64,000 nucleotides of DNA from Streptococcus ovis DSM 16829. GTDB taxonomy: Bacteria > Bacillota > Bacilli > Lactobacillales > Streptococcaceae. The stretch covers positions 52,381 through 116,380 of the forward strand of contig NZ_KB904581.1 in NCBI RefSeq assembly GCF_000380125.1, in the 5' to 3' direction. A program made the translations under genes and the position numbers. Shown piece by piece: positions 57,269-64,000 of this stretch (position 1 is its first letter; each line of letters starts with the position of its first letter). Below the pieces are notes generated by a model, which searched no databases, was not told the DNA's origin, and was given only the letters and a program-made list of their open reading frames with translations.

Positions 57269-58546
57269 TTATGAGACAATTTCGATGATTTCTTTCGTCT
57301 TTGTCACAACTTCTTCTATTTTAACATTTTTTTGAAAATCTGTAAGCATATTTTCCGAAATTTTTTCATTACTATAAATTGTGGCTACTGTTTCACCGAC
57401 TTGAACAGCTTCGCCAACTTTTTTATGGAAGACAATTCCGGTTTCATAATCCAATTCATCTGTTTTCACAGCACGACCAGCCCCTAATTTCATAGCAAAT
57501 AAGCCGAACTCCATAGCAGGAAGCGCAGAAATATAGCCTGCTTGCTCAGCAGGTACTGGAACTTCATAGGCTACTTGAACTGAGCGATATAAATCTTCTA
57601 AATCGCCCCCCTGCGCTTGAACCATCTCTTCGAATTTTTTAAGCGCTTGTCCGTTTTCCAAATGACTTCTCACTTCATCAATCGTTTTTTCAACGTTTGC
57701 TAAACCGAGCATAATTTGTGCTAGCTCACAGATAAAATGCGTGACATCCTCACGCCCCTTGCCCTGCAAAATATCCAATGCTTCCAAAATCTCAAGACGA
57801 TTTCCAATACTCGTACCAACCGGCTGAGACATATCTGTTAAAACCGCAACTGTTTTACGGCCAACAGCTTTCCCAAGCTCAACCATAGTAGTAGCTAATT
57901 CTCTAGCTTCTTCTACAGTTTTCATGAAGGCACCTTCGCCAACCGTCACGTCCAACAAAATAGCATCCGCTCCAGCTGCAATTTTCTTAGACATCACTGA
58001 ACTTGCAATTAGAGGAATGGTATCTACCGTAGCTGTCACATCGCGCAGTGCATAAAGAAGTTTATCTGCTTTTACCAATTTATCAGACTGCCCGATAACA
58101 GCCACTCCAATATCTTGAACTTGCTGGATAAATTGTTCCTGCTCTACTTCGATATGATATCCCTTAATGGACTCTAGCTTATCTAGTGTACCACCAGTAT
58201 GTCCAAGGCCGCGACCACTCATCTTAGCAACCGGAATTCCAAAACTAGCTACTAACGGAGCCAAAATCAAGGTCACTTTGTCTCCAACTCCACCAGTGGA
58301 ATGTTTATCGACCTTTACACCAGCAATTGCAGATAAGTCAATCTGTTCACCTGTTGCCACCATTGCCATGGTCAAATCAGAAATCTCGCGCGTTGTCATA
58401 CCTTTGAAATAAATTGCCATAGCAAAGGCTGACATCTGATAATCAGGAACTGTTCCTGCTACATAACCATTAATGAGCCACTCAATCTCAGCGGTTGTTA
58501 ACTCTTGGCCGTCCCTTTTTTTCTGAATGACATCTACTGCTCTCAT
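57269..58546 (-). CDS. pdp: Pyrimidine-nucleoside phosphorylase
   Basis: Phosphorolysis of uridine, thymidine or deoxyuridine, 425 aa. Family signature is [20 protein letters not shown], with the N-terminal helical domain [16 protein letters not shown] and phosphate-binding [12 protein letters not shown]. The C-terminal domain ends with [17 protein letters not shown]. Its start overlaps the methyltransferase stop by ATGA. Confidence 0.94.
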   Translation of the reverse strand: MRAVDVIQKKRDGQELTTAEIEWLINGYVAGTVPDYQMSAFAMAIYFKGMTTREISDLTMAMVATGEQIDLSAIAGVKVDKHSTGGVGDKVTLILAPLVASFGIPVAKMSGRGLGHTGGTLDKLESIKGYHIEVEQEQFIQQVQDIGVAVIGQSDKLVKADKLLYALRDVTATVDTIPLIASSVMSKKIAAGADAILLDVTVGEGAFMKTVEEARELATTMVELGKAVGRKTVAVLTDMSQPVGTSIGNRLEILEALDILQGKGREDVTHFICELAQIMLGLANVEKTIDEVRSHLENGQALKKFEEMVQAQGGDLEDLYRSVQVAYEVPVPAEQAGYISALPAMEFGLFAMKLGAGRAVKTDELDYETGIVFHKKVGEAVQVGETVATIYSNEKISENMLTDFQKNVKIEEVVTKTKEIIEIVS

Positions 58547-59133
58547 TCTTTCACGCTCTCAAGGATGTAATAACCCTTGTCCTTCTTCAGTATTTGACAA
58601 TTACCAAAAACTGCTTCCATTTTGGCTTTCGCACTTGGGGCCCCTTGTTTCTTTTGAATGACGATTGTAAATCGTCCTTGCTCTACCAAATGTGGAAATG
58701 CACCTTCGATAATTTCATGTACTACTGCTTTTCCAGCACGAATAGGGGGATTCGATATGATATAGTCAAAGTTTCCTTCAACTTTTTCATAAATATTTGA
58801 CTGATAGATAACCGCTTCAACCTGATTCATCTTAGCATTTTTTTCAGCTAAATCCAGTGCACGTCGATTAATATCAATCAAAGTCGGTTTGATACCTAAA
58901 ACCTTTCCCAAAGTCAAACCAAGTGGACCGTATCCACAGCCCACATCCAACAATGTTTTATCTGATTCCAGGTCTAGTGTATTTAAGAGGACTTGACTCC
59001 CGTAGTCCACCATCTTCTTGCTAAAGACCCCTGCATCTGTTAAAAAGCGCATTGGAGTCCCTAATAATGTTACCTTCAGCTCATGAATATCATGTGCAGC
59101 TGTTGGATTTTCTTCGTAGTACATATCTGTCAT
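58543..59133 (-). CDS. Class I SAM methyltransferase, RsmC-like
   Basis: 196 aa. The SAM motif is [17 protein letters not shown], the catalytic motif is [13 protein letters not shown] (NPP tetrapeptide of N-methyltransferases acting on RNA bases), and it ends with [10 protein letters not shown]. It resembles the C-terminal half of RsmC, which methylates G1207 of 16S rRNA, or B. subtilis YbxB. First gene of the nucleoside salvage operon. The promoter places the transcript start at its ATG and no ribosome site is seen. Confidence 0.85.
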   Translation of the reverse strand: MTDMYYEENPTAAHDIHELKVTLLGTPMRFLTDAGVFSKKMVDYGSQVLLNTLDLESDKTLLDVGCGYGPLGLTLGKVLGIKPTLIDINRRALDLAEKNAKMNQVEAVIYQSNIYEKVEGNFDYIISNPPIRAGKAVVHEIIEGAFPHLVEQGRFTIVIQKKQGAPSAKAKMEAVFGNCQILKKDKGYYILESVKE

Positions 59134-59139
59134 AAATTT

Positions 59140-59168
59140 ATTATATCATTTCAGAAAAACGTTTTCAA
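59140..59168 (-). promoter_or_regulatory. Promoter of the nucleoside operon with cre-like overlap
   Basis: Minus strand TTGAAA (59163-59168), 17-bp spacer, TATAAT (59140-59145), six bases, ATG. TGAAAACGTTTTTC (59154-59167) matches the cre consensus at 12 of 14 positions and covers the -35 and spacer, predicting CcpA repression. Confidence 0.65.
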
Positions 59169-59247
59169 GGCTTTTCTACATTTCCTTTTTTTCTCTGACG
59201 ATTTTTCAAAGAATGCGAATCCTTTTCTTCTCAAAAACAGAAAATCA

Positions 59248-59256
59248 TGCTACAAT
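59248..59256 (+). promoter_or_regulatory. Extended -10 promoter of coaA, six bases from the ATG
   Basis: TGC then TACAAT (59251-59256), six bases, then the ATG at 59263. No clear -35 and no Shine-Dalgarno site. Confidence 0.6.
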
Positions 59257-59262
59257 ATAGCC

Positions 59263-60183
59263 ATGAAAAATGAATTAAGCAATTTTGAAAAAATCAGCCG
59301 TCGTACTTGGCAACGACTACATCGCGATACTACTGTGCCACTCACTCAAGAGGAACTAAATTCCATTAAAAGTTTGAATGATAAAATCAGTTTAAAAGAG
59401 GTACTAGATATCTACCTTCCTCTTGTCAATCTGATTACTATCTATAAGAAAGCTAGCGAAGATTTAGCCTTCTCAAAAAGCATTTTCTTACAAGAAAAAA
59501 ATCTAAGTTCTCCATTTATTATTGGTATCTCAGGGAGTGTTGCTGTTGGGAAATCAACGACTAGTCGTCTATTGCAAATTCTATTATCGCGCCGTTTTAA
59601 ATGGGCTACAGTCGAAATGGTAACAACAGATGGTTTTCTATATCCAAATAACGTCTTGGAAGAGCACGGCATCTTAGACCGAAAAGGATTTCCAGAATCT
59701 TATGATATGGAATTACTTCTAGACTTTTTAGATAGTATCAAAAATGGAGAAGAGTACCAAATTCCTGTCTATTCACATGAAGTCTATGATATTGTTCCTA
59801 ATCAAAAACAAGTCATTCAACCAGCTGACTTTCTCATTGTTGAAGGTATAAATGTCTTCCAAAACCCGCAGAACCAACGGCTTTATGTCAGTGATTACTT
59901 TGATTTAGCAATTTATGTAGATGCAGATGTTGACAATATCGAAACTTGGTATCTTGAACGATTCCAAACCCTTCTCAAATTGGCCGAACAAGATCCAAGC
60001 AACTACTACCACCGCTTTACAAAAATGCCTTATAATGAAGTCCTTGCTATTGCTCAAGACACATGGAAGAATATTAACTTGGCCAATCTTGAAAAATATA
60101 TCGAACCAACACGTAATCGGGCAGATATTATTTTGCACAAAGGCCATAACCATGAAATTGATAAAATTTATCTAAAAAAATAG
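59263..60183 (+). CDS. coaA: Pantothenate kinase, type I
   Basis: First step of coenzyme A synthesis, 306 aa. P-loop [17 protein letters not shown], and the pantothenate/CoA site [18 protein letters not shown] and KGFPESYD. The frame is open 60 codons further upstream, but that part crosses the promoter and is low-complexity; [20 protein letters not shown] matches the normal type I start. It is divergent from the nucleoside operon. Confidence 0.95.
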   Translation: MKNELSNFEKISRRTWQRLHRDTTVPLTQEELNSIKSLNDKISLKEVLDIYLPLVNLITIYKKASEDLAFSKSIFLQEKNLSSPFIIGISGSVAVGKSTTSRLLQILLSRRFKWATVEMVTTDGFLYPNNVLEEHGILDRKGFPESYDMELLLDFLDSIKNGEEYQIPVYSHEVYDIVPNQKQVIQPADFLIVEGINVFQNPQNQRLYVSDYFDLAIYVDADVDNIETWYLERFQTLLKLAEQDPSNYYHRFTKMPYNEVLAIAQDTWKNINLANLEKYIEPTRNRADIILHKGHNHEIDKIYLKK

Positions 60184-60190
60184 ATTTCTC

Positions 60191-60219
60191 TTGTCAAAAG
60201 TCTTGTTTTCAGATATAAT
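60191..60219 (+). promoter_or_regulatory. rpsT promoter
   Basis: TTGTCA (60191-60196), 17-bp spacer, TATAAT (60214-60219). Confidence 0.75.
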
Positions 60220-60255
60220 AGTATAGTTAGTATAGAATGGGTGGAGGTGAAACCA

Positions 60256-60489
60256 TTGGCAAACATTAAATCAGCTATCAAACGCGCTGAATTAAACGTA
60301 AAACAAAACGAAAAAAATTCAGCTCAAAAATCAGCAATGCGTACTGCTATTAAAGCATTTGAAGCAAATCCTTCTGAAGAACTTTTCCGCGCTGCAAGCT
60401 CAGCTATCGATAAAGCAGAAACAAAAGGTTTGATTCATAAAAATAAAGCAAGCCGCGACAAAGCACGTCTTGCAGCTAAACTTGCTTAA
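60256..60489 (+). CDS. rpsT: Ribosomal protein S20
   Basis: 77 codons plus stop. Small basic helical protein [20 protein letters not shown] of the 30S body. The start is TTG at 60256-60258 with GGAGGTG six bases upstream; the frame is open five codons earlier with a GTG that lies inside the ribosome site. A weak start codon is common for rpsT and linked to its autoregulation. Confidence 0.95.
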   Translation: MANIKSAIKRAELNVKQNEKNSAQKSAMRTAIKAFEANPSEELFRAASSAIDKAETKGLIHKNKASRDKARLAAKLA

Positions 60490-60498
60490 TAAAGATGG

Positions 60499-60517
60499 CC
60501 GCCGTAAGGTGGTTTTT
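60499..60517 (+). terminator. Terminator of rpsT
   Basis: CCGCC, loop GTAA, GGTGG (one G-U pair), then TTTTTC. Confidence 0.75.
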
Positions 60518-60541
60518 CTTTTACCCCAGAAGGAGTCTATT

Positions 60542-61046
60542 ATGAGAATCATGATTATTGGATATTCTGGTAGCGGAAAATCCACACTGGCCAAAAGATT
60601 ATCCGCCCACTATCACATTCCAAAACTACATTTAGACCAACTACAATTTCTTCCAAATTGGCGGATGCGCTCGCAGGCTGATTTCGACCAAGACCTGTAT
60701 CAATTTTTAGAGCAAAACAAAGACCGGGTTATAGACGGAAACTACAGTCAGTCCTTCTACCAAGAGCGTTTAGAAGCTGCTGATCAGATGATTTGGATGA
60801 ATTTTTCACGTCTCAACTCTCTCTAGCGTGCCTTGAAACGCTCACGAGAATTCAAACACCAGACTCGAGGTAGCATGGCAGATGGTTGTATCGAAAAGTT
60901 AGATTGGGAATTCATCCGTTGGATTCTTTAGGACGGGCATCAAAAACGTCAACGGAATCGCTACAAAGCAATTTGTAGAGACTATTCAAAGAAGGTTGTA
61001 ATGTTACGCAATCAAAAAGATATTGACCAATTTCTGAAAAAATTGA
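60542..61046 (+). pseudogene. P-loop kinase-like protein (FlaR/topology-modulation family), two nonsense mutations
   Basis: ATG with AAGGAG upstream; reads MRIMIIGYSGSGKSTLAKRL, a P-loop, then HLDQLQFLPNW and RVIDGNYSQ as in adenylate-kinase-like FlaR proteins. A TAG at 60824-60826 (codon 95) and another at 60929-60931 (codon 130) stop it, but the same frame continues with family-like sequence (DGCIEKLDWEFIRWIL; RNRYKAICRDYSKKVVMLRN) up to about 61046. No frameshift is needed. The normal length would be about 168 aa. The truncated 94-codon product would keep the P-loop but lose the lid. Confidence 0.82.
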
Positions 61047-61047
61047 A

Positions 61048-61072
61048 AACCACTAAGCTTTGCTCAGTGGTT
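61048..61072. terminator. Bidirectional terminator at the 3' end of ciaH
   Basis: AACCACT (61048-61054) and AGTGGTT (61066-61072) with an inner AGC/GCT pairing; T-rich flanks on both strands. It overlaps the ciaH stop codon. Confidence 0.75.
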
Positions 61073-62444
61073 ATTTTAATGGAATTCTTACTTCAAATAT
61101 ACTGCCTGTAGGTTCATTGTTTTTTACGATAATGGTTCCTTTTAGACTATCACTAATCTGCTTTGCAAGTGAAAGTCCTAATCCAAAACCTCCTTTTTGC
61201 CGAGTACGAGCTTTATCTACTCGGTAAAAGCGATCAAAGATTTTCTTTTTGTGTTCATCGCTGATACCAATTCCATCATCAGCTACTTGAAAGAAGAAAC
61301 ACCGATCTTTAATAGCTAAAGTTAGTCGAATATGCCCACCATCATTTGTATATTTAATCGCATTATCATATAAGATAGTCATCAGCTGTTTTAAAAGAGT
61401 TTTATCTGTATAGATGGTTTGCTTTATCTGCTGATTAATTTGTAACTGACGATTGGTTTCCTCAGCAATTAGGGCATAATTTTCAAGTATACTATCAAAA
61501 AAAGTCGGCGCGATGGGGATATTCTCTGTTTTCAAACCATCATCACGGCGTGCTAGATTGAGCAAATTTGTTGTTAAAATCCGCATATTTCGAACTTCCT
61601 CGAGACTGGAAGCAATATCCTCACTTCTCTCTAGGATGGTTGCTGTTGGTTTACGAAACAGGTTTTCAAGTCTGTTTTGCAAAACTGCCAACGGAGTTCG
61701 TAATTCATGGCTTGCATTCTCAACAAAATCTTTTTGTTTCTGAAAACTGACCAAGATAGGCTTCACACTAACTTTTGACAAATAAACACTTGCAAAGATT
61801 GAAATCAACCAAAAACTAGTCATGACTAAAATAACCGTCGTTTCATAATTTTTGATGGCTTCTTTCAACTGGGTCGTATTGAATAATACCGTTGCATAAT
61901 GAATACTTGAATTTAAACTAGTTATAGTTTCTTCATTGGAAATATCAACTGTCATCATCCGATAGGTTTCGTCTTCATTAAAAGCAGTCGTAACAGTTTT
62001 TTCCACGACTTCATTTAAATGTTTCGTATCTAAGTCAACTTCTGACAAACCAGATAACATATCTAGCTCATTTGCAATACGACCATGACGATCATATAAA
62101 ATAACATGATAGTTGGTATTCAAACGTAATTTGCTAGAAGGTTTGAAAGGAGCATACTCTTCTTTATCAACCTCCTCTTCCACATCGGAGAATATATTTG
62201 AATTTGGTTCTAAAACGACTTCAGCATCCGAAGAAATGCCACGAGCAATCGCGAATTTAACAATTAAATTTGGATGTGCCTTAAATTCCTCAAAGTTTTT
62301 ATCAGAAGCATGATAAATGGTTGAACGCATCAATTGGAAGATAATCATCGTCATCAATCCAAAAATCAGCGTAAATACTGCAAAATAACGGATAAAATAT
62401 GAAAAATTATCCGTGTGATAAAGCCGTTTTAATTTATTCAGCAT
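61071..62444 (-). CDS. ciaH: Sensor histidine kinase CiaH
   Basis: 457 aa. Membrane helices at about 19-40 and 203-223 flank an extracellular sensor domain; a HAMP-like link follows. The phospho-accepting histidine is H246 in [20 protein letters not shown]. The ATPase domain has N-box [14 protein letters not shown]1 VADDGIGIS, the F-box and G2 [16 protein letters not shown]. Works with CiaR in competence control, wall stress and virulence in streptococci. It overlaps ciaR by 11 bp. Confidence 0.95.
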   Translation of the reverse strand: MLNKLKRLYHTDNFSYFIRYFAVFTLIFGLMTMIIFQLMRSTIYHASDKNFEEFKAHPNLIVKFAIARGISSDAEVVLEPNSNIFSDVEEEVDKEEYAPFKPSSKLRLNTNYHVILYDRHGRIANELDMLSGLSEVDLDTKHLNEVVEKTVTTAFNEDETYRMMTVDISNEETITSLNSSIHYATVLFNTTQLKEAIKNYETTVILVMTSFWLISIFASVYLSKVSVKPILVSFQKQKDFVENASHELRTPLAVLQNRLENLFRKPTATILERSEDIASSLEEVRNMRILTTNLLNLARRDDGLKTENIPIAPTFFDSILENYALIAEETNRQLQINQQIKQTIYTDKTLLKQLMTILYDNAIKYTNDGGHIRLTLAIKDRCFFFQVADDGIGISDEHKKKIFDRFYRVDKARTRQKGGFGLGLSLAKQISDSLKGTIIVKNNEPTGSIFEVRIPLK

Positions 62445-63108
62445 TCTTCAGAATATAACCGACAGTACGAAGGGTTTGTAGATTCTCTCCAAATGTCGTT
62501 CCTTTCAATTTTTTACGAATTTTCGATACATAAACTTCAACAACTGAAATGGTCGTATCACTATCAAACCCCCATATACGGTCAAAAATTTGTGTTTTGG
62601 GCAAAATAACATTTTGGTTTTGTAAAAAATAGACAAGTAGGTCAAATTCCTTCCCTAACAGTTCAACATTTTGACCATTCACTAAGGTTGAATTCGTCGT
62701 TAAATTGACAACTAAGTCTCCATAAGTTAACAGGTTCTCATTGTACTTTCCAGTCCGTTTTAACAAGGCTTGAATGCGCATTTTTAATTCCTCTAAATAA
62801 AATGGTTTTGTGAGATAGTCGTCTGCCCCCAATTCAAATCCATGCCCCTTATCATCTAAACTTTCTTTAGCAGTCATAATGAGCACAGGGGTCATGACTC
62901 CTTTTTCTCGTAATTCTTTCAAGACTTGAAAGCCATCCTTTTCAGGTAACATTAGATCAAGAAGAATTAAGTCATATACACCTGACTCAGCTTCATACAA
63001 GCCTTCTTCTCCATCAAAAACCTGCATGACATCAGCAAAATCATCTAAAAAATCAAATACAGAATTTGATAGACTAATATCGTCTTCTACTAGTAAAATC
63101 TTAATCAT
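62434..63108 (-). CDS. ciaR: Response regulator CiaR
   Basis: 224 aa OmpR-type regulator. The receiver domain starts [20 protein letters not shown] with phosphoacceptor D51 in [13 protein letters not shown] and K in [10 protein letters not shown]; the C-terminal winged helix has [20 protein letters not shown] and [26 protein letters not shown] before the ATG at 63106-63108 sets the start, 14 codons inside the open frame. Confidence 0.96.
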   Translation of the reverse strand: MIKILLVEDDISLSNSVFDFLDDFADVMQVFDGEEGLYEAESGVYDLILLDLMLPEKDGFQVLKELREKGVMTPVLIMTAKESLDDKGHGFELGADDYLTKPFYLEELKMRIQALLKRTGKYNENLLTYGDLVVNLTTNSTLVNGQNVELLGKEFDLLVYFLQNQNVILPKTQIFDRIWGFDSDTTISVVEVYVSKIRKKLKGTTFGENLQTLRTVGYILKNAE

Positions 63109-63126
63109 TGTCCTCTCCTTTTCTAT

Positions 63127-63135
63127 ATTATAACA
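63127..63135 (-). promoter_or_regulatory. Extended -10 promoter of ciaRH
   Basis: Minus strand TGT then TATAAT (63127-63132), about 19 bp before the ciaR start. I did not find a convincing pair of CiaR-type TTTAAG repeats here. Confidence 0.55.
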
Positions 63136-63328
63136 CGAAAGAGACAACATCTTATCATAATCATTTGTTTTTAGTCAAATATTTGCTGACAAGTGTCTTT
63201 CATAAACTCTTTCAAAACAAGGACCAACTGGTATCCGTAGTTTTTTGACAACTGTTATCCCTACCATTCTTTGACAAAAGTATACCATTTCATTCTTAAT
63301 TCAATCTAAACTTTTAAAGTGATTTTAT

Positions 63329-63356
63329 AAAAAATACGCCCAGTTCACTGAGCGTA
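63329..63356 (-). terminator. Terminator of phoU
   Basis: Minus strand TACGC-CAGT hairpin with its complement (63335-63356, one mismatch), followed by a T run. It separates phoU from ciaRH. Confidence 0.75.
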
Positions 63357-63362
63357 ATATTT

Positions 63363-64000
63363 TTATAATTCAGTAATTTTCCCTGTGTTCAAGTAAACAA
63401 CCCATTCACAGATATTCTTTGCATAATCTCCGATACGTTCCAAATAGGAAATCACTTGGAAGTAGTCACGACCTGTAACAATAGAATCTGGATTTTTCTT
63501 AATTTCTTCCGTTGCTAGGTCACGAATATCGTTAAAGAATTGGTTGACAATCTCATCTTGAGCAGCAATATCGTAAGCTTGATCATTGTCCCCTTTGTTA
63601 AGGTACAAATCCAATACGGATTCAACTAATTTACGTACTGCACGACCCATTTTGTTGATTTCTTCTTCAACAGGCAGGATGCGCACTTCACCCTTCATAC
63701 GAATGGTTGCTTTAGCAATTGAAACTGCATGGTCACCCATACGTTCTAAATCACTAGTTGCTTTTAAAACAGTGATAACAGTCCGCAGGTCAGATGAAAC
63801 TGGTTGTTGGAGGGCAATCATTTCTAATGATTTTTGTTCCAATTTCACTTCAAACTCATTGATTTTAGCATCCGCTTCAATGATTTCTTTTGCCAATTCA
63901 CGATCATGTGTAATGAAAGCACGGACTGTTTTGTTAATTTGTCCCAACACTTCATTTCCCATTGCATAGAATTGGTTGTGCAATTTATCTAATTCTTCCT
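63363..64000 (-). CDS. phoU: Phosphate transport regulator PhoU (5' end outside window)
   Basis: About 211 residues are visible; the reading frame continues beyond the right edge as EELDKLHNQFYAMG, so the true start is outside. Two PhoU helical-bundle repeats with metal-binding acidic motifs: SDLERMGDHAVSIAK in the first and SYLERIGDYAKNICEW in the second, the family's E/DxxxD signatures. It usually sits after the pst phosphate importer genes and restrains phosphate uptake. Near complete, since PhoU is about 217 aa. Confidence 0.94.
   Translation of the reverse strand, partial: EELDKLHNQFYAMGNEVLGQINKTVRAFITHDRELAKEIIEADAKINEFEVKLEQKSLEMIALQQPVSSDLRTVITVLKATSDLERMGDHAVSIAKATIRMKGEVRILPVEEEINKMGRAVRKLVESVLDLYLNKGDNDQAYDIAAQDEIVNQFFNDIRDLATEEIKKNPDSIVTGRDYFQVISYLERIGDYAKNICEWVVYLNTGKITEL

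Noticed and set aside
63109-63328. CiaR binding repeats upstream of ciaR
   Set aside because: Only loose TTTAAA-like matches without the proper spacing of two TTTAAG half-sites were seen.
63363-63983. phoU start at the TTG near 63983
   Set aside because: The same frame continues to the window edge with family-typical residues, so this is an edge-truncated gene rather than a true start.

Overview
The window is a low-GC Firmicutes chromosome segment, most likely Streptococcus suis. It carries a complete srtF-type pilus cluster (signal peptidase, large ancillary pilin, major pilin, class C sortase), a gyrA-srtA pair, CiaRH, and many streptococcal housekeeping genes. The species call rests on recognising these gene sets, not on a database search. 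No tRNA, rRNA, CRISPR array or prophage was seen.

Layout. 1-4.3 kb: murB followed by the polyamine importer potABCD (potD runs off the left edge). 4.4-8.6 kb: a GrpB-type protein, thrB and hom for threonine synthesis, and a divergent membrane-anchored polysaccharide deacetylase. 8.7-11.3 kb: a two-domain VOC protein, a zinc alcohol dehydrogenase and its MerR regulator, the last two with 19-bp-spacer MerR promoters. 11.3-19.1 kb: the pilus operon. Its ancillary pilin is uninterrupted and its major pilin seems to start at CTG. 19.9-27.1 kb: an ATP-cone protein, pepF, asd, an independently transcribed structured RNA of the asd motif, two acetyltransferases, a lipoprotein and fhs. 27.3-31 kb: coaB-coaC-panT and phosphoglucomutase. 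31.0-32.4 kb: an ISL3-family element with a perfect 8-bp duplication but a catalytically deleted transposase. 32.4-33.3 kb: about 1 kb with no recognised gene, holding nested inverted repeats, a strong cre-overlapped promoter and a run of eight hairpins. 33.3-41.4 kb: mutY and the operon relQ-nadK-rlu-pta followed by a heterodimeric ABC exporter. 41.5-50.8 kb: CYTH protein, prs, cysteine desulfurase, DUF1831, rex, radC, srtA, gyrA and ldh. 51-59.1 kb: a nucleoside salvage operon (methyltransferase, pdp, deoC, small membrane protein, cdd, bmpA, nupABC). 59.2-64 kb: coaA, rpsT, a broken P-loop kinase gene, ciaRH and a partial phoU.

How the genes fit together. Threonine and lysine-branch genes (hom, thrB, asd) are scattered but close. 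Coenzyme A synthesis appears twice (coaB-coaC-panT, and coaA). Pyrimidine nucleoside import and breakdown form one operon with a cre-like site on its promoter. ldh and the orphan transcript at 32.9 kb also have cre-like sites. Two sortases serve different jobs: SrtA general anchoring, SrtF pilus assembly.

The strongest unexpected patterns are four genes (coaB, mutY, the methyltransferase, coaA) whose -10 box ends exactly six bases before the ATG and which lack a Shine-Dalgarno site, predicting leaderless mRNAs; the CTG start of the major pilin; and the hairpin-rich stretch between the IS element and mutY.
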